From assembly GCA_903891415.1 (NCBI GenBank), contig CAITEH010000058.1:1-64000 (forward strand): a DNA stretch of 64,000 nt. Direction: 5' to 3'. Shown here in pieces: positions 1 to 8,895 of this stretch; the stretch's first letter is position 1; each line of letters starts with the position of its first letter. Made by a program: the position numbers and the translations under genes. Under the pieces are notes generated by a model, which did no database searches, was not told the DNA's origin, and saw only the letters and a program-made list of their open reading frames with translations. The DNA is from Candidatus Firestoneibacteriota bacterium. Lineage in GTDB: Bacteria; Oederibacteriota; D2-FULL-39-29.

Positions 1-2091
1 GTCCAGGTCCGCGGCTTCGTACAATTCCTCGGGGATCATTTTCAGGGCCGCGAGATAAAATATGCTTCCCGCACCGACCGCCGCCCAGACTCCCACAACT
101 ATGACGCAGAGCATCGCCATTCTGGGATCCTGCAGCCAGAGCTGGGGCGGGATGTGAAAGAAGGCCAGCACCTGATTAAATAAACCATCCGGCGCGGTAT
201 CATAAAATCTCTTCCAGAGGAGGAGAACCACCAGCGCGCTGGTCACGGCAGGCAGATAAAAACATACCCGGTAAACAACGGTGCCCTTGGGTATTTCATT
301 TAGGAACAGGGCCAGTATTATCGGAGAGACATACCCCAGAAGCAGGGACAGGCCGGCGTAGACAAAGGTATTTTTAAGGGCTATCCAAAAAGTGTCATTG
401 TACAGGACGGACACGAAATTATCAATGCCTATCCATTTGCTCACGCCGATTATCCTGTAATCCTGGAAGGCCATCATCAGGCCCGAAACTATGGGCATAT
501 AACTCCAGACCAGCATGGTCAACACCGCGGGCGCCATCAGCACCCAGCCTAAAAATACCCTGCTCCGGTCTCCCGGTTTCATAGTTATAGTAGTATGGGT
601 CGCCTCTTTTTTCAAAGTAGACATGGTCCCTCTGATATACCTGATAAAGAAGAACCCTATAACGGCAGAAAGAATTACCAGGACAACGGCCACGACCTTT
701 CTCCGGTGCTGCATAACATCTTCCGGAACACTGCCTATGAGCATCTCATTTGTTTTGGCAACAGCTTTATCCAGCTCCTTCTGATAATCTACGTTATCAT
801 ATAGATTGATAGTGGTCAACGGCGGCGACATGAACTTGTAAATATTCTGGCAGTTCCGGCCGTAAGGTTCAGGATGCGCGTAGGTAAGCATCTCCTTATA
901 CATGGAGATCCATTCCTTGGGAACTTCATTAACATATTCATCAAAGCCGAATTTGGTCAGGTAGTCCGGATTAATATATTTTGCGTAGCCGGCCTGAATT
1001 AGCCGGGTTACATTCGTCTTTTTAGCTTCGTCCCCGACCATGTACTGTATATATTTCCAGGCGGCATCCCTGACTCTTTTGTCTTTAGTAGTGGCGCTTA
1101 TGCAATAGGGGCCGGCATTTAATTCGCAGCCACCTATGCCGGTAGGGCCTTTGGGCATGGGCGCTATTCCGGTAACATTAGGATCCAGATCCGTAGGCAC
1201 TATCGTTATGTCTCCGGGCCTGGAGGCGCTGAAGACCATTCCAAGTTTACCTGCTTCAAACTCATCCCATAAGGTCCATAACACGATCTTTGCGACCCCC
1301 TGGTATTCTTTGCCATTTTTTACGAACTTGCCTCTTAAAAGTTTGTGCGCGAACTTCAGGGCCTCAACAGCTTCCTTGCTGTTAAATACAGCTTTCCAAT
1401 TACCGTTTTCATCCTCCTTAACAACATCCCCGCCGGCCTGCCAGAGAATATTAGTCCAGTGCCAGGAAATATCCCCGCCCTGACCGAAAAAGCCGAACCC
1501 TTGAACACCTTGTTCTTTATCGGTCAACTTCACAGCATAGTCATAGAACTCATCCCAGGTTTTTGGAGGCCTGTTAGGATCCAGCCCGGCCTTTTTAAAA
1601 AGGTCCTTCCTGTAGATTAGAGCGGCCACACCCATATCAGAAGGCATGCCCCAGATATGCCCCTTTTGTTTTACCACCGGCCAGACCTGGGGGACGCACC
1701 GGCTGTAGACATCAGTAGTTTTATTCCATTCCTCGAAGTATTCATCCAGGGGATAAACAAAGCCCTGTTCTATAAAAGTGGTGACATTACGGAAAGGAAT
1801 GATCACGACATCCGGCGCTGTGCCTCCCGCGAAAGACATGACCACCGAATCCATCCTCAGCTGATTTTCAAGTTTTACCCCTGAGAGTTCCCGTACTTTA
1901 ATATAAGGATATTTCTTAAGGAAATTTTCAAAAACTTCCCTGCCGATCCTCTCAGTAAGGGACCTGGCGTCTTTTCTCGGGACGTTCATCAATACAATTT
2001 CAACAGGAGCTTCTTTTTCCGCGTGTAAAAAAGTTCCCGGGCAGGTAAGGATCAAAACCGCCAGACAAAATATTGTTACTATTCTTCTCAT
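1..2091 (-). CDS. Sugar-binding protein fused to MalF-type ABC permease (partial)
   Basis: One uninterrupted frame, read codon by codon from the ATG at 2091 to the window edge (697 codons; the C-terminus is outside). Residues 1-24 look like a signal peptide. Residues 25-430 read as a CUT1 (SBP_bac_1) sugar-binding protein: GGTAPDVV at 89-96, YRKDLFKKAGL at 160-170, PKTWDEFYD after it. A hydrophobic helix at 466-483 and a basic linker (484-511) follow, then permease membrane segments from 512 and the start of the EAA loop (PEELYEAADLD, 687-697) that docks on the ATPase. Start supported by AGGAGA 8 nt upstream. Role: uptake of an oligosaccharide, with the binding domain tethered outside the membrane. 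It follows the MalG-type gene and is probably co-transcribed with it. Family assignment is strong; the fusion is read directly and is unusual for CUT1 systems; the substrate is unknown. Confidence 0.9.
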   Translation of the reverse strand, partial: MRRIVTIFCLAVLILTCPGTFLHAEKEAPVEIVLMNVPRKDARSLTERIGREVFENFLKKYPYIKVRELSGVKLENQLRMDSVVMSFAGGTAPDVVIIPFRNVTTFIEQGFVYPLDEYFEEWNKTTDVYSRCVPQVWPVVKQKGHIWGMPSDMGVAALIYRKDLFKKAGLDPNRPPKTWDEFYDYAVKLTDKEQGVQGFGFFGQGGDISWHWTNILWQAGGDVVKEDENGNWKAVFNSKEAVEALKFAHKLLRGKFVKNGKEYQGVAKIVLWTLWDEFEAGKLGMVFSASRPGDITIVPTDLDPNVTGIAPMPKGPTGIGGCELNAGPYCISATTKDKRVRDAAWKYIQYMVGDEAKKTNVTRLIQAGYAKYINPDYLTKFGFDEYVNEVPKEWISMYKEMLTYAHPEPYGRNCQNIYKFMSPPLTTINLYDNVDYQKELDKAVAKTNEMLIGSVPEDVMQHRRKVVAVVLVILSAVIGFFFIRYIRGTMSTLKKEATHTTITMKPGDRSRVFLGWVLMAPAVLTMLVWSYMPIVSGLMMAFQDYRIIGVSKWIGIDNFVSVLYNDTFWIALKNTFVYAGLSLLLGYVSPIILALFLNEIPKGTVVYRVCFYLPAVTSALVVLLLWKRFYDTAPDGLFNQVLAFFHIPPQLWLQDPRMAMLCVIVVGVWAAVGAGSIFYLAALKMIPEELYEAADLD

Positions 2092-2174
2092 CTTATGTCT
2101 CCTTTTTGGACACAAACAACAGTTACGCTCCTAACTGCCGCTTAAACTCGCGGATCATTTCAAGACCCCGCCGG

Positions 2175-4070
2175 CTATTGCTCGACCGGCAGTATGATAC
2201 CTTTTATAATTACGTTCTGGAATAGAACAAATACGATCAGTGTCGGCAGAGCGGCCATGACCAGCGCGGTCATTATCAAATATTGCGGCGCCCAGTTTTG
2301 CATGTCATACAACCAGACCATAATGGTCCACATTCTGGGGTCCTGACAGACTATTAAGGCAAAAATAAATGCCCCATAGGCGGCGGTATAAGCCCCCAGA
2401 GCCAAATAGGCCATAACGGGTTTTGTCAACGGCAGTACTATCTTCCAGAAAGTTCCCATTTCAGAAACTCCGTCTATTTTGGCCGCTTCAAACAACTCTT
2501 TAGGCAGGCTGTCGAAAAATCCCTTTAATATAAATATCGAAAATCCGCTCGCAAGCCCCGGTAAGATAAGGGCCCAAAAAGTATTCAAGAAACCCAGTTT
2601 TTTGAGCAGAATAAAATTCGGGATCATCGAAACCTCGCTCGGGAAGGCCATGGTCGCGAGAAAAAACAGCAGGATCTTATAAGAATAGGAAAAATTAAAT
2701 CTTGAAAGCACATAGGCGCAGAGCGGATTAACGGTAAGCACCGTAAGAACCATTATGGTGCAATAAAAAATGGTGTTAAAAACCGCGGGCCCGTGCAGGA
2801 CCACATAATCTGTAACTTCAGAGTAGTTCCGGGTAAAATACTGCCTCCGGATCTTTCCTTCTTCTCTTAATAATTCAAACCAGTCCGTGACCGCGTAGGG
2901 CGGGACCAGGCCGGTAAAGCCTGCATAATTTGAATTATAGACGCGGTTTAAGGCCTCTATATTTTTGTATTTTTCCGAAAGATAATTTTCGTACAGGTTT
3001 TCCGTGGTTTCGGTATAAATATTTTTTAAAGATACCACGGACTTAACAAAAGTGCTCAGATCCCCGAAAGCAACCGGGGTAACCGTGTTAACCGCGTTAG
3101 GAATAGGAATAAGCGAAAAAGAAGTATACCCGGTTCCGTTAAGTTTATTATAAGCAGCTATCGTTTTGTATTTATTTGTGACAAACCGCGCAAACTCCTT
3201 GTTCGCCTCTTTGGTAAACCTGAGATACTGGAGAGGCAGATAAGTCCTTACAAATTGTTCCCATTCAGTTTTGAAACTTTCTTGCGGGACAGTTTTCGCA
3301 AACTTCACCTCATTAAAATCTTTGTAGGCCGTCTTAAATTTATCATTAAATTTTTTGATATCACCGTTATAATCGCCTTTTGTAGACAGGTATCTCCACC
3401 ACATACAGGTGCCGCTGACAGCATAGATAAAACGATCCGGAAGTTTTGACCTGAATTCAAGCCATTCTTTTGTCTTGACCGAATCTTCATTCTGGAAATT
3501 TCTAAGCCATAACTGCTCTCTGGGCACTGTTATAAGCTGGAAATTATCTATAGTTTCAGCATAGGCCGCGTTGAATTTGTCCACATTATTATTGAATCTC
3601 TTCCTGAGCATATCTTGATAAGCTTTCTGAGCTTCACCGATGGTAGGCCGGCCCGTGGTCCGGAGTTCCGTAAAGCCGGTAACCTTATAGGAATCAGGAA
3701 GGCCTTTCTTAAATTCCTCATAATCCCTGACCTGCCGTAAAGTTTCCTTGGATTTGAGATCAACCCGGGGAGCTTTTGCTTCTCTTAACTGATATAAATT
3801 CGTGTACACCTGTTCATTATATCTTTTAGCGTCACCGCCGTACTTCCGGTCAAGGTATTTAACGTAGAGGGCCTCGTTATTATACAGGTATCTGGGGACT
3901 ATTCTCAGCTCGTTCCTGTCAACTTCCGAAGTAACGGACATTCCAAGCATTAAAAGGAAGGGATAGACCATCAGAAGAGCGCCCCCCGTCAGCAAGATAT
4001 ACATTGCCACGATCAACACCCTCATCGAAGTCTTTTTTCTCCCCACTATAGGTATAATCGGCATGACCAA
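2175..4070 (-). CDS. MalG-type sugar ABC permease with large repeat-containing outer insertion
   Basis: 631 residues, more than twice the usual ~280 of MalG-type permeases. TM1 is at ~17-46. The permease core resumes at ~428 and has five further membrane segments; the EAA loop (ELFEAAKIDG) starts at residue 525 and binds the ATPase. The extra ~380 residues (47-427) lie between TM1 and TM2, which should be outside the cytoplasm. They contain about five degenerate repeats of ~60-68 residues (starting near 66, 146, 217, 287 and 355) with the theme [Y/F]L..KY..I..(F/L)N..Y.T.Y, then a Val-Pro turn and a W..F segment. Similar segments occur in linkers of some GH42-like enzymes (from memory). Start has GGAGGG 7 nt upstream. 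It lies 38 bp after the TIM-barrel gene and 83 bp before the binding-protein/permease fusion. Permease identity is sure; the function of the insertion is unknown. Confidence 0.9.
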   Translation of the reverse strand: MVMPIIPIVGRKKTSMRVLIVAMYILLTGGALLMVYPFLLMLGMSVTSEVDRNELRIVPRYLYNNEALYVKYLDRKYGGDAKRYNEQVYTNLYQLREAKAPRVDLKSKETLRQVRDYEEFKKGLPDSYKVTGFTELRTTGRPTIGEAQKAYQDMLRKRFNNNVDKFNAAYAETIDNFQLITVPREQLWLRNFQNEDSVKTKEWLEFRSKLPDRFIYAVSGTCMWWRYLSTKGDYNGDIKKFNDKFKTAYKDFNEVKFAKTVPQESFKTEWEQFVRTYLPLQYLRFTKEANKEFARFVTNKYKTIAAYNKLNGTGYTSFSLIPIPNAVNTVTPVAFGDLSTFVKSVVSLKNIYTETTENLYENYLSEKYKNIEALNRVYNSNYAGFTGLVPPYAVTDWFELLREEGKIRRQYFTRNYSEVTDYVVLHGPAVFNTIFYCTIMVLTVLTVNPLCAYVLSRFNFSYSYKILLFFLATMAFPSEVSMIPNFILLKKLGFLNTFWALILPGLASGFSIFILKGFFDSLPKELFEAAKIDGVSEMGTFWKIVLPLTKPVMAYLALGAYTAAYGAFIFALIVCQDPRMWTIMVWLYDMQNWAPQYLIMTALVMAALPTLIVFVLFQNVIIKGIILPVEQ

Positions 4071-4108
4071 ACCCTCCTTTAAAGGTCTTTTCTCAGACTA
4101 CAAACGGC

Positions 4109-5257
4109 CTATTTGGATAGCTCATATATATGAACGCTCCCCGGTTCAATTACGTCCGCAAAAATGTTATCCTTGTCCAGCACAAGCGTCCGGTTGATCC
4201 CGTAGAGATTAAAAATCGAAGATTTGGCGGTGAACTTTATGCCAACTTTGACTTTCTTACTGTTTTTAGTCGGATTAAGAAAAAAAGCGTAAATATTTTC
4301 AGCAGTTTCTTTCACAAGCAGGTTTTCCTCATCCAGCCCCCCGCTTTGAATTTCAAATCTGCCTTTGAAAACATCTTTGGAAACCAGTACCGGGGCTATT
4401 TCCTGTATTAAGCTATGCTGGCGGTTTAAAAGGCTTTCAACTGAGCTATTCAATTTCGCATTTTTCTTCGCCAAACCGCTCTTCAGTTCCATAAAATAAC
4501 CTAGCCCCCTGGCCCCGTTTATAAGGCCGCTCCATAATTCCACGTTGATATCTTCAGTGGCAGGTTCGTGTCCTTCTTTATTTATTGAAGGGAGCAAACC
4601 GCATTCAAAACATGCCATAACAGGAACTCTATCCTCCGACAGTTCTCTTAACTTTTTCACGCCGGCACCGACCCGTTCAGTGTTTTTACCCCACATACTT
4701 ATGGGATACAAGCTGAAACTCAAGATCTCCGGCAGGCCGCATACTTTTTTATAATAGACGGTACTATTTTTTCCCGGAGCTTCCCCGCCAAAAAAACCCG
4801 AAGAAAGATTTATCCAGTTTAAGATCACGGGATTTATGGATTTTACTTCTTTACACCTTTTCTCCAGTTCTTCCGCGCTCAACCGGGACTCACCGGCATC
4901 AGGTTCATCCGCTATCAGGCAGGCAATAATAGCCGGCTCTGTTTTTAGCAGCTCAAGCTTCTTGCTCTCTTTAAGCCATTCATAGCCAATTACCGCGAAA
5001 CTCCTGGCGGCTTTCACGGCGGCTATATATTTGTCAACCGTCACGCCTTTTTTTGGTTCTTTGCCGGCAACAAAAGTATTTATGCCAAAGGAGGCCTGAT
5101 AACTGATGTACTCCGGAGCCTGGTTCAAAGAAAAAACCGGAAAAAACTGCTTTCCATCAATGGTAAAATCTTTATTTATGCCTATTTGAACGGGCCCGGC
5201 AAAACAATATTCAAAAAGCGGAAGAATAAGACAAACAAACGCTATTTTCTTAAACAT
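4109..5257 (-). CDS. Secreted TIM-barrel glycosidase-like protein (paralogue 1)
   Basis: 382 residues with a signal peptide (cleavage near CFA/GP, ~20). It shares its whole length and motif order with the proteins at 32416-33555 and 44287-45492: an N-terminal VQIG.N..F.IDGK..FP strand pair, a barrel with ADEPD at 116-120, a later FECG strand, a WSGLINGARGLGYF segment and a C-terminal beta domain. The DEP motif and the later Glu are where clan GH-A enzymes keep acid/base and nucleophile, so E118 and the FECG Glu are candidate catalytic residues (inference). First gene of the importer operon, with a good promoter upstream, so it may release or bind the sugar that the permeases take up. Family number and substrate are not known to me. 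Confidence 0.75.
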   Translation of the reverse strand: MFKKIAFVCLILPLFEYCFAGPVQIGINKDFTIDGKQFFPVFSLNQAPEYISYQASFGINTFVAGKEPKKGVTVDKYIAAVKAARSFAVIGYEWLKESKKLELLKTEPAIIACLIADEPDAGESRLSAEELEKRCKEVKSINPVILNWINLSSGFFGGEAPGKNSTVYYKKVCGLPEILSFSLYPISMWGKNTERVGAGVKKLRELSEDRVPVMACFECGLLPSINKEGHEPATEDINVELWSGLINGARGLGYFMELKSGLAKKNAKLNSSVESLLNRQHSLIQEIAPVLVSKDVFKGRFEIQSGGLDEENLLVKETAENIYAFFLNPTKNSKKVKVGIKFTAKSSIFNLYGINRTLVLDKDNIFADVIEPGSVHIYELSK

Positions 5258-5300
5258 ATCTTCCTTTTAAATGACAAAAAAAGCCGGCAAAAGTGTATAT

Positions 5301-5328
5301 ATTATAGCATTTAAGGATAATATTGCAA
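5301..5328 (-). promoter_or_regulatory. Promoter for the sugar-importer operon
   Basis: On the minus strand TTGCAA (5328-5323), a 16-bp spacer and a perfect TATAAT (5306-5301), about 44 bp before the ATG at 5257. It lies between the terminator of the previous unit and the first importer gene, as an operon promoter should. Confidence 0.65.
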
Positions 5329-5351
5329 CCTTAGAATATGCCAAACCCGGT

Positions 5352-5385
5352 AAAAAAAAGCCCTGCACCGATATGGTACAGGGCT
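5352..5385 (-). terminator. Rho-independent terminator after the DegT gene
   Basis: A hairpin at 5359-5385 (AGCCCTG paired with CAGGGCT, extended by ACC/GGT after one mismatch, loop GATAT) is followed on the minus strand by eight T residues (5359-5352). It lies 18 bp after the aminotransferase stop and separates that unit from the importer operon. Confidence 0.85.
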
Positions 5386-5403
5386 CTCACAATTCAATAA
5401 AAC

Positions 5404-6624
5404 TCAGCTTTTCCAACTTTCTGCCTTTACTCTTATTATCGCGTCCGCGATAGAGTCAATATACTTTTTTCCTTTCCCCAAATGCACGTGATGAAGAGTA
5501 AGCTGCTCCCCGGCACAAGCGCGTTCCGCGTTGGGACAACTGACCTTTTTGTAGTCCATAACCTTGCCATAGTTACCGCATTTAACCGGGCAGGAATTAT
5601 TCCCAAAGTTACCCTCCTGAAATAAAGGTTCTTTATATATGGGTTTTCCGTAGCCCCGTCCCATTACAATGCCCTCTTTCGCCATAGCGGCAAGGAAATC
5701 CGCCCGGGGCATGTTATTAAAATACCTGGCATCATACCTCATAACAAAATAATAATAACCTCTCCGGGTAATTCTTTTATCCTGTTTTAAAGGTTTTACG
5801 CCGCCTATCTCGGAAAGCCGCCCGGCAAGATAGGCCCCGGCCGCGTGTTTTTCTTTTACCATTTTTGTATAGCGCCTTAGCTGGCAGAGGAGCATCGCAC
5901 CCTGGAATTCTGTCAGGCGGTAGTTCCAAGCCGGATAGAAAAAATCATAGAAGCCTTTCTGTTCCAGCCTGCCGATATGATGGTAGGAGTAACATTTGTA
6001 GAACATCTCCCTGGCGTTCATAATAATGGCACCGCCCTCGCCTGAAGTTATACCTTTGCTCATTTGAAAGCTGAAAGTCCCCGCCGCACCGAAGGTACCG
6101 ACATGCTTTCCGCGCCACTGTGTACCGTGGGCATGGGCGCAGTCTTCGATAACGACAAGCTTGTGCTTTTTCGCAAGCGGCATAATGCGGTCCATGTCCG
6201 CCGGGTAGCCCCCGTAATGCACCAGCAGGATGGCTTTCGTTTTTTTGGTTATTTTTCTTTCTATATCGGCAGGATCCATCTGGTAGGTTTCCGGGTCTAT
6301 GTCAACAAAGACCGGGACTGCGTTGACTAAAAGCGGGACCGTGCCGGTAACAACAAAACTTATCGAAGGGACCAGCACTTCATCCCCCGCACCGAGCCCG
6401 GTGGCTTTCAAAGCAAGTTCTGGAGCGGCCGTCCCATTGGACACAGCCAGGCAGAATTTTGCGCCGGTAAATTTTGCATATTCTTTTTCAAACTGCCCTG
6501 TAACCGATTCTTTCATTTCCTGTAAAGTACCGCCCCGCCACCACTTGCCGCTTCTTAAGACCTTTAAGAGCAGTCTTTCTTCCTCTTTCCCGATAACCGG
6601 ATATGTTACTTTACTTTTTTTCAC
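5404..6624 (-). CDS. DegT/DnrJ/EryC1/StrS aminotransferase
   Basis: 406 residues with the layout of PLP-dependent sugar aminotransferases: SNGTAAPELAL near 62-72 (phosphate site), EDCAHAHG at 160-167 (Asp that holds the pyridine nitrogen) and SKGITSGEGG, in which K190 should form the Schiff base. Members of this family aminate nucleotide-linked keto-sugars or, as in AHBA synthase, cyclic ketones. The C-terminal part has several extra Cys residues (CPVKCG, SCPNAERAC). Start is GTG at 6624 with GAGGGG 8 nt upstream. It is cytoplasmic and last in a run of minus-strand genes for exported proteins, just before a terminator. The product could feed surface glycan synthesis or carbohydrate turnover; the exact substrate cannot be told. 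Confidence 0.85.
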   Translation of the reverse strand: MKKSKVTYPVIGKEEERLLLKVLRSGKWWRGGTLQEMKESVTGQFEKEYAKFTGAKFCLAVSNGTAAPELALKATGLGAGDEVLVPSISFVVTGTVPLLVNAVPVFVDIDPETYQMDPADIERKITKKTKAILLVHYGGYPADMDRIMPLAKKHKLVVIEDCAHAHGTQWRGKHVGTFGAAGTFSFQMSKGITSGEGGAIIMNAREMFYKCYSYHHIGRLEQKGFYDFFYPAWNYRLTEFQGAMLLCQLRRYTKMVKEKHAAGAYLAGRLSEIGGVKPLKQDKRITRRGYYYFVMRYDARYFNNMPRADFLAAMAKEGIVMGRGYGKPIYKEPLFQEGNFGNNSCPVKCGNYGKVMDYKKVSCPNAERACAGEQLTLHHVHLGKGKKYIDSIADAIIRVKAESWKS

Positions 6625-6647
6625 AATTTTTTCCCCTCTAAACTTTC

Positions 6648-6680
6648 CCTTTATAGACTTTTACAGACCTTTATGGACTC
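6648..6680 (-). repeat. GTCCRTAAR nonamer array (3 units)
   Basis: Read on the minus strand, three 9-10 bp units (GTCCATAAAG, GTCTGTAAAA, GTCTATAAAG) begin about 10 nt after the stop codon of the gene ending at 6689, in the same orientation as that gene. One of seven such arrays in the window. Confidence 0.7.
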
Positions 6681-6688
6681 TTTTTTCT

Positions 6689-8806
6689 TTACCTTGCTAA
6701 ACACACAGTCCCGGTACCTTTTCTCGTGCCGCCGAGTTTTACCTGATAAATATATACGCCGCTTTCTTTTAAGGCCCCGGACTCATCTTTTCCATCCCAG
6801 GCCACGGTTGAATAGACCAGGGCACCGGCATTTCCGGTCAAGGTTTTTACCAGAGAACCGTTAATATCATATATTTTAACTTCAATAGTATCGTTTACGG
6901 CGCTATACAAAGTAAAAGAAACCTTACTGTAAAGCGGGCTATTTGTTGTAGGCGTAAAGGTTGCCATTTTTACGATGAGAGAAGTATAAGGCGTGGCATT
7001 TGCCTCGTTGGAAAAATCGCTTTCCCCCAGCCCGTCAGCGATATTAGCGGAGACCTTGTAGGTATATTGTTTCTGCGTGAAACTCGTCGGATTGGAATAG
7101 GAGGTTTCACCCTTGGCGGTACTGTCAGTATAGGACGCGGATGTCGAAGTGCCTATAAGAGAATAGCCATTAACGCTGTCTTTTCTATAAATATTATAGG
7201 AAAGAACCTCGCCGGCTCTCCCGGCTGATATTGACCAGGTCAGATCAACGGAGTTTTCTTTAGCGGCCGCAGTAAGCCCTAAAGGAGTGGGCAAAACTTT
7301 AACTTGGCCAAAATAAACGATCTTGGTCCCCGGGCCGCCGGCAAAAAGCCCTATCTTTCCGGAAGGAAGAGAGGAAGCATCTGTGGCGTCAATCACAGGA
7401 TTTCCCCAGGTTATCCCGTCGGTTGATATATAGCCCTTTATGTTTGAACCTTTACAGACTGCCCTGAGATAATAATAGGTATTGGTGCTTACCGTCGTTG
7501 CATAGGATGCAAGTGTAGTGAATCCGCCGTCATATTTTTTGAGTTCCAGCTGTCCGGCTGAATTATTCAAATTCAACAGATAATATTTATTTGGAGTAAA
7601 TCTGAAGGCAAGCGCGCCGTAAGTAGCGCCGGAATCAATGATCTTTACTTTGGCCGAATACGTAAAATCCGTATAGTCATTGTAGGCAGAAACACCGTAT
7701 TTACTAAGGACAGTAGGGCTGACCGTCGTATATACTGAAGTGTTCAAAGGTGTACTGCAGTCCCCCAGTTGTGCGTAAACATATTCCGTTCCGTCCTGGA
7801 CTATTTTCCAGACACCCCCGATATCATTCCAGGTGCCGCCGGTCCAGCCATTGGGATCGACCAGGCAGATATCGTCAACTCTAATACCAATGAATGTGGA
7901 AGTTGTTGCGTCAGTCCTTATCCCAAGCTGGTATTGCTTAAACTGTGTATAATCCGGAAAATTAGATTGTGTGATATTGTTGGTAACCGTGATCGTAGAG
8001 GTATGTATGGCGGTAGTTGTTGAAGTATGTGTTCCGGTGGCGGTAACAACAGAGGTAATAGTATATAGCGAATAATCCGGGAAATTTTGCTGCATCTGGG
8101 CCGTTGTGACGGTTTGGGTATAAGTGCCTATGCTGGAAAATACATGAGAAAAAGTAGGATAAGTGGTTATGTAAGTTGTGGAAACCGAGGTATTACCGTC
8201 GGAATAAATACCCGGCAAAAACGGACGCCTGAAAAAATTCCAGCTTCCTGCCGTAATGCCCGTAGTTTGAGTGGCCTGAATACTGTTGGTAGAAACTGTA
8301 CTGGGTGTTCCGGTCAAGGCGCCTGTATCTGTAGAAAGGTACATTTCAACGAGTGTAACACTGGAGGAACTGGAACTGGCCGGAATATAATACCAGAAGG
8401 TTAAATTGCTGTTAAGCCGCCAGTCATAATAATTCCCAATAAGATTCGTAGTTCTGAAACCGCTCCAGGCCGCTATGGTAGTTGTAATGGTGCTTGTATC
8501 CGTTGCCGTACCTGTCTTGTCCCAGACAAAAGATCTTCCTCCTTCTTTTGTATTGGCCATATCATAGCTCATGTAACCCAGGGTCGTAAGAGCCATAACT
8601 GAAGTAGTAATAGAAGTTGTCCTCCCGGAATAAACATAGGTATAGGTATCCAGCCAGGACCCGGGATCGGCGTTACAGTTATCGATCTTTTTTGAATAAG
8701 TGGGCCCGTTCCCTCCGTGATAGGAGGAAAAATCTTCGTAAGCAGAAAAACCCGGCCGGGCTGCTATAAAAAACAAAAAAACCAGCAAAACAAAACATTT
8801 TTTCAT
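6689..8806 (-). CDS. Secreted LamG-like/FnIII/FlgD-like protein
   Basis: 705 residues. Signal peptide at 1-21 (GFSA/YE). Residues ~22-310 are Ser/Thr-rich beta sequence with runs of short Thr repeats. About 320-500 resembles a concanavalin/DUF1080-type lectin fold (GVWKIVQDG, then YTDFTYSAKVKI, ending KIGLFAGG). About 505-600 is a fibronectin type III domain (SVDLTWS, YNIYRKDS). About 612-705 is the FlgD-like/T9SS-type terminal Ig domain (KIYDINGSLVKTL, WDGKDESG, GVYIYQVKL). Probably exported and surface-bound, binding carbohydrate or protein. Only a loosely placed AGGAGAGG precedes the start. It follows the two PilX-like genes by 89 bp, so it may belong to the same surface structure. Confidence 0.75.
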   Translation of the reverse strand: MKKCFVLLVFLFFIAARPGFSAYEDFSSYHGGNGPTYSKKIDNCNADPGSWLDTYTYVYSGRTTSITTSVMALTTLGYMSYDMANTKEGGRSFVWDKTGTATDTSTITTTIAAWSGFRTTNLIGNYYDWRLNSNLTFWYYIPASSSSSSVTLVEMYLSTDTGALTGTPSTVSTNSIQATQTTGITAGSWNFFRRPFLPGIYSDGNTSVSTTYITTYPTFSHVFSSIGTYTQTVTTAQMQQNFPDYSLYTITSVVTATGTHTSTTTAIHTSTITVTNNITQSNFPDYTQFKQYQLGIRTDATTSTFIGIRVDDICLVDPNGWTGGTWNDIGGVWKIVQDGTEYVYAQLGDCSTPLNTSVYTTVSPTVLSKYGVSAYNDYTDFTYSAKVKIIDSGATYGALAFRFTPNKYYLLNLNNSAGQLELKKYDGGFTTLASYATTVSTNTYYYLRAVCKGSNIKGYISTDGITWGNPVIDATDASSLPSGKIGLFAGGPGTKIVYFGQVKVLPTPLGLTAAAKENSVDLTWSISAGRAGEVLSYNIYRKDSVNGYSLIGTSTSASYTDSTAKGETSYSNPTSFTQKQYTYKVSANIADGLGESDFSNEANATPYTSLIVKMATFTPTTNSPLYSKVSFTLYSAVNDTIEVKIYDINGSLVKTLTGNAGALVYSTVAWDGKDESGALKESGVYIYQVKLGGTRKGTGTVCLAR

Positions 8807-8895
8807 ATAGGCAGTCCTCTCCTAGATCACATTTAATACGATCAAGCCGGGATCAGTACTTTTTGCCGGCTATTCAGGGAAATATACCCCACTCA

